Positions 47,241-59,605 of a stretch of 64,000 nucleotides of DNA are shown in pieces. This stretch comes from Rhinopithecus roxellana (Eukaryota; Chordata; Mammalia; Primates; Cercopithecidae): assembly GCF_007565055.1 (NCBI RefSeq), contig NC_044565.1:45457711-45521710 (forward strand), in the 5' to 3' direction. Positions within the stretch are counted from its first letter, which is position 1. The number at the start of each line of letters is the position of its first letter. The position numbers and the translations under genes were made by a program. Below the pieces are notes generated by a model that had not been told where the DNA came from, searched no databases, and was given only the letters and a program-made list of their open reading frames with translations.

Positions 47241-48285
47241 AAAAATACATGAAATTATACAACTCACTAGTAAAAGTAAATACATTGTCAAATCCAAAAC
47301 ACCCTAATACTGTAATGGTGATGAGCAAATCAATTATATCTCTAGTATAAACGTCAAAAGGCAAGATTATTAAAAACAATGGAAGCTTCAATAATTTGCT
47401 AAGGGATACATATTACAAAAAGATGTGAAGTGTGACATCAAAAACATAAAACATGGAAGGAGGGGGAGTAAAAATGGAGAGTTTGTGTACATAATAAAAC
47501 TTAAGCTGCTATCAGTCTAAATAAACTAGTTATACATATGAGATATATTATGTAAGCCTCAGGGTAACTACAAGCAAAAGCCTATGATAGATACACAAAA
47601 GAGAAAAAGAAAAAAAACCAAAGCGCACCACTATAGAAAGTCATCAAATCACAAAGAAAGCAAGCAAAAGAGGAGGTAGGGAACAAATGATCTACCAAAC
47701 AATTAGAAAACAATTAACAAAATTGCAGGAGCAAGTCCTTTATCTATCAATAATAACCTTGAACGTAAATGTATTAAATTCCCCAGTTAAAAGAGATAGA
47801 GTGACTAAATGAATTTTTAAGAAGACTCAACGATATGCTACCTACAAGGATACTTGTTTCACATTATAAGGACACCTAGACTAAAAGTAAAGGAATGGAA
47901 AAAGATACTCCATGCAAATGAAAACCAAAGAGAGCAGGAATACCTATATTTATATCAAATAAAATAAACCTTAAGGCTAAGACTGTTAAATGAGACAAAG
48001 AAGGTCATCATATAATGATAAAGAGGTCAATTCAGCAAAAGTATACAATAATTATAAATATATATGCACCGAACACTGGAGCAACCAACTCTATAAAGCA
48101 AATAGAAATAGACCAAAGGAAGAGATAGACACAATACAACAATAGTAGGGAACTTCAACACTCAGCTTTCAAAAACAGACAGATCATCTAGCAGAAAATC
48201 CACAAAGAAATATCAAAGTTAAACTACACTCTAGAATAAATGGACTAAGTGACATTTAAGGAACATTTAATCCAACAGATGAAGA

Positions 48286-48360
48286 ATACACATTCTTCTC
48301 ATCAGCACATGGAACACTCTTCAGGATAGTGTTCCATGTGCTGATGAGAAGAATGTGTAT
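48286..48360. repeat. Perfect 33-bp inverted repeat with a 9-nt spacer
   Basis: Arms at 48286-48318 and 48328-48360 are exactly complementary in reverse. The spacer is 48319-48327. The left arm is normal L1 endonuclease-region sequence, and the right arm is an inverted copy inserted between ggatag and gaccacatat. Confidence 0.97.
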
Positions 48361-49931
48361 GACCACATATAGGCCATAGCAAAAGTCTCAATACGTTTTT
48401 AAAAATTAAAATTATATCAAGTATCTTTTCTGACCACAATGGAATAAAACTAGAAATCAATAACAAGATAGACTTTGGAAACTGTACAAATATATGGAAA
48501 CTAAACAACATGCTCTTGGAAAACAAATGAGTCAATGAAGAAATTAAGAAGAAAATATAAAATTTATTAAAACAAATTAACAAATGGAGATACAACATAC
48601 CAAAACCTATGTAATACAGCAAAAGTAGTAGTAAGAGAAAAGTTTATAGCAATAAATGCCCACATGTAAAAAGTAGAAAAATTTCAAATAAACAACTTAA
48701 TGATGCACCTTAAGGAACTAGAAAATCAAGACCAAATGAAACTCAAAATCAGAAGAAAAAATAATGAAGATCAGAACAGAAATAAATGAAATTAAGACTA
48801 AGAAAATATAAAAGATTAACAAACAAAAATTTGTTTTACTGAAATAAATAAAATTAGAGATGAAAAGGGAGACATTAAAACTGATTCTACAGAAATAAAA
48901 AGCATGATTAAAGACTACTATGAACAATTATATGCCAACAAATTGGAAAACTTAGAAGAAATGAATAAATTCACGAACACATACAATCTACCAAGGTTGA
49001 ACCATGAAGAAATAGAAAGCCTAAACAGGCCAATAACGAGCAATGAGATTGAATCAGTAATAAAAATTCCCCCAAGAAAGAAAACTCCAGGACCAGATGT
49101 CTCCAGTGTCTAACTCTACAAATTTTTACAGAAGAACTAATACCATTTTTTCTCAAACTATTCCAAAAAATTGAAGGGGAGAATTCTTCCAAACACATTT
49201 TATGAAGCCAGTGTTACCCTGATAACAAAACTAAACAAGAACACAAAGAAAAATGAAAACTATAGGCCAATATCCCTGATGAACATAGATGCAAAAATCC
49301 TTAACAAAATACCAGCAAACCAAATTCAATAGCACACCAAAAAGATTATACACGAAGATCAAGCGGATTTATCCCAAGGATACAAACATGGATCAACATG
49401 TACAAAATCAATAAACATGATACATTACATCAACAGAAAGAAAGATAAAAACCATATGATCAGCTCAATGGATACAGAAAAAGCATTTGATAAAATTCAA
49501 CATCCCTTCACAATAAAATCTCTCAACAAGTTAGGAACAGAAGAAACAAACCTTAAAACAATAAAGGCCATATATGACAAATCCATAGCTGGCATCATAA
49601 TGAACAGGGAAAAGTTGAAAGCCTTTCTTCTAAGATCCAAAACAAGACAAAGATGTCTACTTTCACCATGTTTATTCAACATAGTACTGGAAGTCCTAGA
49701 CAGAGCTATTAGGCAAGGGAAAGAAATAAAGGACATTCAAATTGAGAAGGCGAGAGTCAAACTGTTTCTGTTCGCAGATGACATGATTTTATATTTAGAA
49801 AACCTAAAGACTCTACAAAAAAAAAAACTACTAAAAGTAAAAAATAAATTGCAGGATACAAAATCAATACACAAAAGTCAGTCCACATTTCTATGTGCCA
49901 ATAGTAGACAATCTGAAAAAGAAATTAAGAG

Positions 49932-49940
49932 AGAAATCTA
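49932..49940. repeat. Target-site duplication of L1 E, left copy
   Basis: agaaatcta here and at 52254-52262. The match extends to 11 of 12 bases if the preceding gag/gaa bases are included. Confidence 0.8.
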
Positions 49941-52253
49941 TTCTCGGACAAGATGGCCGAATAGGAAGAGCTCCAGTCTGCAAAGCAAGACAAACACAGA
50001 AGGCAGGTGACTTCTACATTTCCAACTGAAGTACCTGGTTCATCTCATTGGGAATGGTTAGACAGTGGATGCAGCCCATAGAGGGAGAGCAGAAGCAGGG
50101 TGGGGTGTCGCCTCACTTGGAAAGTGCAAGGGGTAGGAGAATTCCCTCCCCTAGCCAAGGGAAGCCCTAAAAGACCATGCCATGACGGATGGTGTTATCA
50201 GGCCCAGATACTATGCTTTTCCCATGGTCTTTGCAACCTGTAGACCAGGAGATTTTCTCGGGCGCCTACACCACCAGGGCTCTGGGTTTCAAGCACAAAA
50301 CTGGGCAGCTGTTTGGGCAGACACCGAGCTAGCTGCAATAATTTTTTTTTTCCGTACCCCAGTGGGTCCTAGAATGCCAGTAAGACAGAACCATTCACTC
50401 TGCTGGAAAGGGGGCTGAAGCCAGGGAGCCAAGTGATCTAGTTCAGCAGATCCCACGCCTATGGAGCCCTGCAAGCTAAGATCTACTGGTTTGAAATCCT
50501 TGCTGCCAGCACAGCAGTCTGAAGTTGACCTGGGACACTAGAGCTTGGTGGGGGGAGGGGCATCCACAGTTACTGAGGCTTGAGTAGGTGGTTTTCCACT
50601 CACAATGTAAAAACCTCCGGGAAGTTCGGACTGGGTGGAGCCCACCACAGCGCCACAAAGCCTCTCTAGCCACACTGCCTCTCTAGATTCCTCCTCTCTG
50701 GGCAGGGCATCTCTGAGAGAAAGGCAGCAGCCCCAGTCAGATAAAACTCCCATCTACCTTGGACACAGCACTTGGGGGAAGGGGTGGCTGCAGGTGCAGC
50801 TTCAGCAGACTTAAACTTTCTGCCTGCTGGCTCTGAAGAGAGCAGATCTCCAGCACAGCGTTTGACCACTGCTAAGGGACAGACTGCCTCCTCAAGTGGG
50901 TCTCTGGCCCCCATTCTTTCTGACGGGGAAACACCTCCCAGCAGGGGTTGATGGACACCTCATACATGAGAGCTACAGCTGGCATCTGGTAGATGCCCCT
51001 TTGGGACGAAGCTTTCAGAGGTTGGAGCAGGCAGCAATCTTTGCTGTTCTGTAGCCTCTGCTGGTGATACCCGGGCAAACAGTGTCTGGAATGCACCCCC
51101 AGCAAACTCCAGCAGACCTGCAGAAGAGGGTCCTGACTGTTAGAAGGAAAACTAACTAACAGAAAACAAGAGCATCAACATCAACAAGAAGGACAACCAC
51201 GCAAAAACTCCATCCGAAGGTCACCAACAGCAAAGACCAAAGGTAGATAAATCCACAAAGATGAGAAAAAAACAGTGCAAAAAAGCTGAAAATTCCAAAA
51301 CCCAGAATGCCTCCAAAGGATCACAACTCCAAAGGATCACAACTCCTCCTCAGCAAGGGAAGAAAATTGGATGGAGAATGAGTTTGACAAATTGACAGAA
51401 GCAGGCTTCAGAAGATGGGAATAAAAGACTCCTCCAAGCTGAAAGAGCATGTTCTAACCCAATGCAAGGAAGCTAAACCTTGATAAAAGGTTACAGGAAT
51501 TGCTAACTAGAATAACCAGTTTAGAGAAGAACATTGATGATCTGATGGAGCTGAAAAACACAGCACGAGAACTTTGTGAAGCATACACAAGTATCAATAG
51601 CAGAATCAATGAACTGGAAGAGGATATCAGAGATTGAAGATCAACTTAATGAAATAAAGCATGAAGACAAGATTAGAGAAAAAAGATTGAAAAGGAATGA
51701 ACAAAGCCTCCAAGAAATATGGGATTATGTGAAAAGACCAAACCTACATTTGATTGGTATACCTGAAAGTGACGGGGAGAATGCAACCAAGTTGGAACAC
51801 TTCAGGACATTATCCAGAAGAACTTCCCCAACCTAGCAAGACAGGCCAACATTCAAATTCAGGAAATACAGAGACCACCACAAAGATACTCCTCGAGAAG
51901 AGCAACCCCAAGACACATAACCGTCAGATTCACCAAGGTTGAAATGAAGGAAAAAATGTTAAGGGCAGCTAGAGAGAAAGATCAGATTACTCACAAACGG
52001 AAGCCCATCAGACTAACAGCAGATCTCTAGGCAGAAACGCTACAAGCCAGAAGAGAGTGGGGGCCAATATTCAACATTCTTAAAGAAAAGAATTTTAAAC
52101 CCAGAATTTAATATCTGGTCAAACTAAGTGAAGGAGAAATAAAATCCTTTACAGACAAGCAAATGCTAAGGGCACATGTATACCTATGTAACAAATCTGC
52201 ACAATTTTCACATGTATCCCAGAACTTAAAGTATAACTTTAAAAAAGAAAGAA
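49941..52253 (+). mobile_element. L1 'E': internally deleted L1PA-type element nested in L1 D
   Basis: The left end is the L1 5' end (tctcggacaagatggccgaataggaagagctccagtctgc-type) and a 5'UTR of about 1300 bp follows. ORF1 starts at 51261. Near 52170 the sequence jumps from ORF1, at gcaaatgctaag, to the final part of the 3'UTR, at ggcacatgtatac. All of ORF2 and most of the 3'UTR are gone. An A-rich tail with GAAA repeats follows. It is flanked by a 9-bp duplication, and the host ORF2 resumes without loss. Confidence 0.92.
51261..52170 (+). pseudogene. L1 E ORF1, broken and 3'-deleted
   Basis: Starts ATGAGAAAAAAACAG, in the normal place after the 5'UTR. Open segments of 86 codons remain (51576-51836). 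The RRM phrase NLHLIGIPES is intact at 51742-51771. A frameshift follows, and a TAG (52027-52029) lies in the agatctctaggcag block. The last thirty or so codons are removed by the internal deletion. Confidence 0.85.
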
Positions 52254-54124
52254 AGAAATCTAATTTACAATGGCTACAAAAACAAGATAAAATATCTAGG
52301 AATAAATTTCACCAAAGACACAAAATATCTCTACAATGAAAACTGTAAAACATTGATTTAAAAATAATAGAAGAGGGCACACACAAAAAATAAAAAGATA
52401 TTTCATGTTTATGGATTGGAAGAATTGATATTTTTAAAAAGTCCATAATACCCAAGGTGATCTACAGATTCAATGCAATCCATATAAAAATATCAATGAC
52501 ATTCTTCTCAGAAATAGAAAAAAAAATCCCAAAATTTGTATAGTACCACAAAAGACTCCAAATAGCCAAAGCAATCCTGGGCAAAAAGAACAAAGCTGGA
52601 GACATCCTACTACCTGACTTTAAAATATAATACAAAAGCTATAATAACCAAACAGCATGGTACTGGCACTAAAATAGATACATAGACCAATGGAACAGAA
52701 TAGAGAACCCAGAAATAAATCCATGTATTCACAGTCAACTGATTTTCAACAAAGGCATCAAGAACAACATTGCAGAAAGAACAACCTCTTCAATAAACAG
52801 TTTTGAGAAAACTGGATATCTACATGCAAAAGAAGGAAACTAGACCCTTACCTCCCACCATGGTACAAAAATCAACTCAAAATGCATTAACGATTTAAGC
52901 ATATGACCCAAAACTATAAAACTACTAGACAAAAACATAGGGCAAATACTTCAGGACATTAGTCCAGGTAAAGACTTCTTGGATTCATCTCAAAGCACAT
53001 GCAACAAAAAGAAAAAACAAATGGGATTATATCAAAATAAAAAGCTCCTCACAGTAAAGGAAATAATCAACAGAGTGAAGAGACAACCTAAAGATTGGGA
53101 GAAAAATATTTACAAACTATCGATCCAACAAGGGATTAATATCTAGTGTATATGAAGACTCAGGCAGCAGCAGCAAAGACAAAAAATCCAATTAAAAAAT
53201 GAGCACTCTAAATACACATTTTCTTAAAAGAGGCCAACAGGTCTATGAAAAAAATGCTCAACATTACTAATAATCAGGGAAACACAAATCAGAAACACAA
53301 TGAGATATCATCTTACCAGTTAAAATGGCTATTATCAAAAAGACAAAAAATTCAAACGTTGGCAAGAATGTGGAGAAAGGGGAACTATTATGGACTGTTT
53401 ATGTGAATGTGATTTAATACAGCCATTATGGAAAACAGTATGGCTGTTAGCCAAAAACCTAAAAATAGAAATATCATATGATCCAGTCATCCCATTACTG
53501 GGTGTATATCCAGAGGAAAGGAAATCAGTATGTCAGAGCACCTGTACTCCCCTGCTTACTGCAGCACTATTTACAGCAGCCAAAATATGAAATAAACCTG
53601 TATCCATCAATGGATAAATGGACACAGAAAGTGTGGTATATATACACAATGAAATATTATTCAGCCATGGAAAAGAATGAAATCCTGTCATTTGTGACAA
53701 CACAGATGATCCTGGAGGACACTGTGTTAGTGGCACAGAAAGACAAATATCATATATTCTCATTCATATGTGGGAGCTAAAAAAGTGGATTTTATGGAGG
53801 CAGAAAATAGAACAGTGGTTAATGAGAGACAGAGAATGGAAAGAGGAGAGAGGGATAAGAAAAGATTGGTTAACAGGTACAAAATTAGAATTAGGTAGGA
53901 GGAATAAGTTCTAATGTTCTGTAAAACAGCAGGGTGACTGTAGTTAACAATAATTTACTGTATATTTCAAATTAGCTAGATGAGAGAATTTTGGATATTC
54001 CCAACACAAGGAAATAATAAATGTTTGAGGTGATGGATATACCAATTACCTTGACTTGATCATTATACATTGTATATAGGTATCAAAATATCACATGTAC
54101 TCTATAAATATGTACAATTATTAT

Positions 54125-54180
54125 ATGTCACATATTCTCATTTATGGGATCTAAAAATCAAAACAAATTTTTTAATGCAG
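54125..54180 (+). mobile_element. Short old L1M ORF2-end fragment
   Basis: tcacatattctcatttatgggatctaaaaatcaaaac repeats the L1 ORF2 end/3'UTR boundary after L1 D's own 3' end. It may be a separate older L1M. Low confidence because of its length. Confidence 0.35.
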
Positions 54181-54184
54181 GTGA

Positions 54185-54229
54185 CAACATTTTGCAGAAC
54201 TGGTTTAAGAATTACAGGTGAAATATACA
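54185..54229 (+). mobile_element. MIR, left part (split by Tigger1)
   Basis: The sequence gaactggtttaagaattacaggtgaaatata resembles the agttgttgtgaggattaaatgagata segment of MIR. The rest of MIR resumes on the right of the Tigger1 copy at 56631. Confidence 0.5.
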
Positions 54230-56630
54230 CAGGCAAAACTCATTTTATTGCTCTTTGCTTTATTGCACTTTGCAGATACTGTGTTTTTTACAAAGAGGTT
54301 ATTTACTAAGAGGTTTGAGGCAACCTTGCATTGAGAAAGTGTATTAGCACCATTTTTCCAATAGCATTTGCTCATTTCATGTCTCTGTGTCACATGTTGG
54401 TAATGCCTGTGATATTTCAAACATATTATTACTGTTAGTGTTATTATATCTGCTTTGGTGATGTGTGATCAGCAATATTTGATTTTACTATTATAATTTT
54501 GGGGGTGCCGCAAACAGTGCTCATATCAAGTGCATCATATTAAGATGGAAAATTTAATAAATAAATATTGTGTGTGTTCTGATGGCTTCACCAACTGGCC
54601 ATTCCGCTGTCTCTCTTTCTTTCTTTGGGCTCCCTATTCCCTGAGACACAACCATATTGACATCAGGCCAATGAATAACCCTCAATGACCTCTAATTGTT
54701 CAAGTAAAAGGAAAAGTCGCATGTTCCTCACTTTAAATCAAAAGCTAGAAATTATTACATTTGGTGAGTAAAGCATGCTGAAAGCCAAGATAGAGCAAAG
54801 CTAGGCATCTTGCACAAACAGTTCGGAATGGAAAGAAAAAGTTCTTGAAGGAAATGAAAAGTGCTTCTTCAGTGAACACACTAATAACAGGAGAGCAGAA
54901 CAGCCTTATTGCTGATAGGGAGAAAGCTTGAGTGGTCTGGATAGAAGATCAAACCAGGTATAACATTCCTTTAAGCCAAAGCTTAAGTTAGTACCAGAGC
55001 AAGGTACTAACTCTCCTCAATTCTGTAAAGGTTGAGAGAAGTAAGGAAGGTGCAGAAGAAAAGTATGAAGGTGGCAGAGGTTAGTTCATGAGAGTTAAGG
55101 AAAGAAGCATCTCCATAATATAAAGTACAAGGCGAAGCAGCAAGTGCTGATATAGAAGCTGCAGCAAATTTTCCAGAAAATCTAACTAAGATAATTGATG
55201 ATGATGGCTACACTAAACAAGAGATTATCAACACAGGTAAAACAGCCTTCTCTAGGAAGAAGGTGACATGTAGGATGTACATGGCTAGAGATGAGAAATC
55301 AATGCCTGGCTTCAAACCTTCAAAGAACAGGCTGACTCTCTTTTCAGAGGGTAATACAGCTGGTGACTTTAAGTTTAAGCCAATTATCATGTGCCATTCA
55401 GAAAACCCTACAGCCCTTAGAAATTATGTTAAATCTATTCTGCCTGTGCTCTTTAAATGGAATAAAAAAGCCTGGATGACATCACATGTGTTTACTTCAT
55501 GGTTCATGGAATATTTTAAGCCCACTGTTGAGACCTACTGCTAGGGAAAAAAAAAAGATTCCTTTCAAAACATTACTCCTCATTGACAATGGACCTGGTC
55601 ATCCAAGAGCTGTGATGGAGGTATATGAAGAAATGAATGTTGTTTTCATGCCTGCTCACACAACATCCGTTCTGTAGCCCATGGATCTAGAAGTCATTTT
55701 TACTTTCAAGTTTTATTATTTAAGAAATTCATTTTGTAAGGCTACAACTGCCACAGATAGCAATTCCTCTGATAGATCTGGGAAAGGTACATTGAAAACT
55801 TTATGGAAAGGATTCCCCATTTTAGATGCTATTAAGAACATTCATGATTCATGAAAGGGAGTCATATCAACATTAACGGGAGTTTGGAAGAAGTTGACTC
55901 CAATCCTTATGGATGAGTTGGAGAGGTTCCAGATTTTACTACAGGAAAAACTGCAGATGTGGTGGAAATAATAATAAAATTAGAGTTAGAAGTGGAGCCT
56001 GAAGATGTGACTGAATTGCTGCAAGCTCATAACATTTTCACAGATGAGGAGTTGCTCCTTATGGATGAACAAAGAAAGTGGTTTCTTCTGATAGAAACTT
56101 CTCCTGGTGAAGATGCTATAAAAATTGTTGAAATGACGAAGGATTTAGACTATTATATAACTTATTTTTTACATAAAATTAGTTAATAAAGCAGTAGCAG
56201 GGTCAGAGATGATTGACTCCAACTTTGAAAGAATTCTACTGTGTGTAAAATGCTATCAAATAGCATTCCATGCTACAGAGAAATCTTTCATGAAAGGAAG
56301 AGTCAACTGATGTTTCAAACTTATTGTGGCCTTATCTTCAGCAACTATCACATTGATCAGTCAGCAGCCATCAACATTAAGGCCAGGCCCTCCACCAGCA
56401 AAAAGATTATGACTCACCAAAGGCTCAGATGATCATTAGCATTTTTCAGCAATATTTTTAACTGAAGGTATGGTCATTATTTTTTAAGATATAATGCTAT
56501 TATGCACTTAACAGACTACAGTTTAGTGTAAACATTACTTTTACATGCAATTAGAAACCAAGAAATTCATGTGGCTCACTTTTTTATGGTGATCTGGATC
56601 CAAACCCACAATATTTCTGAGGTATGCCTG
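54230..56630 (+). mobile_element. Tigger1 DNA transposon (pogo-like), nearly full length
   Basis: The element is 2401 bp, close to the 2.4 kb consensus length of Tigger1. Its termini are inverted repeats: caggcaaaactcattttattg on the left and, on the right, the complement of caggcatacctcagaaatatt. The right end is followed by TA, the target dinucleotide of pogo elements. The left flank shows CA, most likely a mutated TA. A degenerate transposase frame occupies the middle. Copies of this age (ancient primate/eutherian activity) are inactive. Confidence 0.95.
54685..56439 (+). pseudogene. Tigger1 transposase, decayed
   Basis: Begins ATGACCTCTAATTGTTC and stops at TAG 56437-56439 in ancestral register. 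An in-frame stop occurs about 30 codons in (TGAGTAA near 54765). Surviving open pieces are 55263-55544, 55486-55677 and 55959-56186. The 55486-55677 piece has LLIDNGPGHPRAV, the region of the second catalytic Asp of the DDE transposase. The 55959-56186 piece has a Glu-rich C-terminal domain. Family: pogo-like, related to CENP-B. Not functional. Confidence 0.92.
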
Positions 56631-56695
56631 TAAAGCAACTAGTGCACAGTAGGCACTTAATAAATGGCAGCTATTATTCATATTGGACATACTAA
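56631..56695 (+). mobile_element. MIR, right part (after Tigger1)
   Basis: aaagcaactagtgcacagtaggcacttaataaatggcagctattatt matches the 3' end of MIR (gcctggcacatagtaagcgctcaataaatg). With the left part at 54185 it reconstitutes a MIR interrupted by Tigger1 at a TA. Confidence 0.8.
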
Positions 56696-58580
56696 CTTAA
56701 TTGATGAAATAGCTAGGGAATACCCAGAGAGTCATGTACTTGTAGAAAATGTGTGATATTTGAATTACTTCTCAATGATGATTTTTAAAAATTTCATCAC
56801 CAGAAATAACCAGTATATTTATGGATGTATAGAAAAGCTAGCACCTCTACAATGTGCAGGGCTAAAAATATTATGTGAAATCCTAGAAACATTAGCATCT
56901 ACAAGGGCTGTCTGACTACATTTTAGCATTCAACACATCATTTCAGATTATCTTCTAAAGCTGAAAGGCCATTAATCCATTAAAACACATTATTTTAAAT
57001 AAAACTCCGATCATCCAACTGCACTACTACTGTGCCATTCTGATAAGCAGGGTCAGATTTTTTTTTTATTGGCCTTTTTTTCTCGGTTGCTCCAAAATGA
57101 AACATGTCTAAAAAGTAAGATAATGGGCTTCCTTATGTGATGGAAACAAGTTCCAAAGAGTTCCTAAGATGTCTCACTCAATAGCAGCACAACTGAAATG
57201 GAAGCAAAGCTTTCTAGAACGACAACTCATGACTTAGTTGTGGAGGCTGGAGGTTCTGGGATGTTCATTTTTAAAGACCAATTTTGTTCCATTTACTAGA
57301 AATAGAGTCTCTCAGATGCCCCCAACGGGTCTTACGAAGGCAGGTGGGGCAGGGGATTGTAGTGAGACCTCCTCTAAATTATTCTGGACAGTACATCATG
57401 CAATAGATTGACCTTCACATCAGCCTGCAAGTAGACCTTTTGAGGGTTCACAGATACAGAGGAAAGTACTTTCCGATGTTAGGAATTAAAAATCCTCAAG
57501 ATATGCATGTGATTAATACATGCGGACAAATACATCTTGGTTTGAAGGTTTTTTCTCAGAGTCCCAGAAAAGAAATTACTTAGTAAGAAATCCTGGCTTA
57601 TAATGTGGTCTTTTAGAATAAGGATATCTGAATCTAACCCTCCTGAAGTCAAAATTGTGCTAAGCACTGTCTATATCTAACAATATTGTAAGTCACTAAT
57701 CTGTTGTATATGGTATTCTATTGCCAGGCCAACTCAGTATTTATCAATTAGAAATGGGGAGGAAGCAGATTTTATTTTGCCTTTAAATGACTCTGCATCC
57801 AGTTCTTCCTCCTCAACAAAACTTTGCACTTTGGTGTTAGTTACAAGAAGTATTTCCTCCCTAAAGCTCCACCAGGTTGCCTTCTGGTAGAAACTGTTTT
57901 TTCATGTACCACAGACCCTAGAGGGCAGGACATCCAAGTTACAACAGTTCAAGCCAAGTGGCTGCAGGACCCATACAGCTGTGACTTCTGTCAGCTCTTA
58001 AATAAAACATTAGATGTGTGTCTATTGTTTGTGAACTGTCCATGGTCCCTTTTCAGTTGGCTGGGGTTAAAGGGCATGTAGATTAGTAGGCCAGCTGTTT
58101 GGTAATTGTCACAGACAGTTACTCGGTAACCTATAGACAGCATTCTCTGGAGGTAATGTATTTGTTGCTGAGCAATGAATTCAGGTAAAATACCTTTCCC
58201 TGGTTCTTTTTGGTCCAGTTTTAGAACACAGGGTATTGGTTACACTGTCTTCTCCCATAGCCCATTCACACCTCTTTTGTTTTTCTATCCAGGCCATGAA
58301 ATGAGTGCCGATGAGTTGGAAACAGCCCTGTTTACTGGGACTTATCAACTGCTAATGCAGTCCAGGAGTAAGCAAATGGCTGGGCAGCAGCATTTCTTGG
58401 GATGTGCTCTGAGGTAGCCACTGTCATAAAGCCCCTTCCAGATCTTAGTTTGGGAATTGGCCAATATATCCGTCAGATGGGCACGAAGAAGAGCAAAAAC
58501 AATGGCAGGAATGTGACGAGAAGAAAGGTAAATGGATGCCTGGTGATGTGTGCCCATATCAGTTACCAACTTCATTATTA
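56696..58580. other. Non-coding stretch, no assigned element
   Basis: No coding support, no confident repeat. Frames of 85 and 80 codons (57824-58081, 58175-58417) have no recognisable domain. Confidence 0.4.
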
Positions 58581-58620
58581 GTGGTAGTAGTAGTAGTAGT
58601 AGTAGCAGTAGTAGTAGTAG
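58581..58620. repeat. (AGT/TAG)n trinucleotide repeat
   Basis: About 13 units of tag with one cag interruption (near 58606). Confidence 0.9.
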
Positions 58621-59404
58621 TTTACATTTTGAAATACATACTTGCCCTCAATACTTAAGCATAAATGCTTTTTAAGTAAAACACCCTGTTACAGAGACCA
58701 AGAGCACTGCGTAAAAGGGGACTCTGGCAGGAAAACCTCAGTTTAGTCCCCTCAGAATAGGTTTGAGCCATCTTCCTCCTCTAAGGAGTTTGCTGCAGAC
58801 AAGATAAACAACCAGCTTCTCAACTACATTTCTTCCTACCTTAACATTTTGAAGCCATTACGACCTGTTGTTACAGGAGACCATCTAAGGTAAGCCCCAC
58901 TCACTTTGTTGTTTCCCCTGGAAGTGTTTCAGTAGAAGAGTTAAAAGAGAGAGTGGTGTTTGGGTTCTCAGAGAAACCTATTAATTCAACTGAGCATTCT
59001 TACCACTTTCTGAAGAAAATCACGGTTCCTCAGAGCAGGGTGTGGGTTCTATCTGGCACTCTCATGTGCTGGGGCCCTGCCACCGTCACTTCTTCCATGT
59101 GTGCGCCTCACATTAGCTATACCACACCAGTTAGCAGGTAGATATTTTCCTCCCAAAAATGATATTCATGTTCAAAAACGTTCACAGAGAAACTCCTTTC
59201 AATGGCAATCGCCACTAGGAAATGCTAAAGATTTCTTTTTTTTATGGTGAACCAACATATACCCACAGAATATGAAAATCATGGGATACAATGTGCTTCA
59301 AGTCCAGCACAGAAGCTATGCTCTTGCTGAAGCTCTTGCTCAAGACTCCCAGCTGGCAAAAAGGGCCTCCGCCAGGCAGCCACGGCCCCACCTCACTGGG
59401 TGAT
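58621..59404. other. Non-coding stretch, no assigned element
   Basis: No confident element. An ORF of 62 codons near 58953-59141 was not supported by any motif. Confidence 0.4.
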
Positions 59405-59605
59405 GGTTAACAGCAACAGGATCTGAAACACAACTCCACCTTTGATTCGCGAGGTGGCCTTCAGCAAATTACCTAGGCTCTCTCAGCCTCAATGCCCTCA
59501 TTTTTAAAATGGGCATAAAAATAAGGTTGGTTAAAAACAGGGTTGCTATGGGAATTACATGAAGTAATACATGTAACCCCCTACTGCATAATAATTGCTA
59601 GCCTT
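59405..59605 (+). mobile_element. MIR SINE, plus strand
   Basis: cttcagcaaattacctaggctctctcagcctcaatgccctcatttttaaaatggg, gttgctatgggaattacatgaagtaatacatg and a gcataataattgctag end follow sense MIR in order. Confidence 0.8.

Larger units (their letters stand above)
47715..53780 (+). pseudogene. L1 D ORF2 remnant, split by L1 E
   Basis: The 5' part (47715-49940) covers endonuclease and reverse transcriptase. The open segment 49417-50010 retains an SMDTEKAFDKIQHPF-type motif and FADDMILYLEN, with the usual QGCPLS motif altered to QRCLLS. The 3' part (52263-53780) continues in the same register of ORF2, keeping the Cys-rich region in decayed form (53390s: GLY-type MDCLCECD) and the ORF2 end at 53778-53780 (TAA). 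Many stops and indels are present, including a 33-bp inverted repeat insertion near 48328. Not functional. Confidence 0.9.
43851..54127 (+). mobile_element. L1 'D': ancient L1MA-type element, plus strand, hosting later insertions
   Basis: From about 46000 the sequence is recognisable as L1 ORF1, spacer and ORF2. The end near 53780-54127 is an L1MA3/4-like 3'UTR (aataagttctaatgttctgtaaaacagcagggtgactgtagttaacaataa-type block). The stretch 43851-46000 is taken as its long 5'UTR. That limit is uncertain. Two Alus (43952-44260 and 44735-45030) and L1 E (49941-52253) lie inside. Subtracting them leaves roughly 7.4 kb, plausible for a full-length old L1 with a long 5'UTR. All frames are broken. Confidence 0.75.

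Noticed and set aside
52165..52180. Splicing as the cause of the L1 E deletion
   Set aside because: The expected GT at the left junction is not visible, so splicing is not favoured, though the original junction may have mutated.
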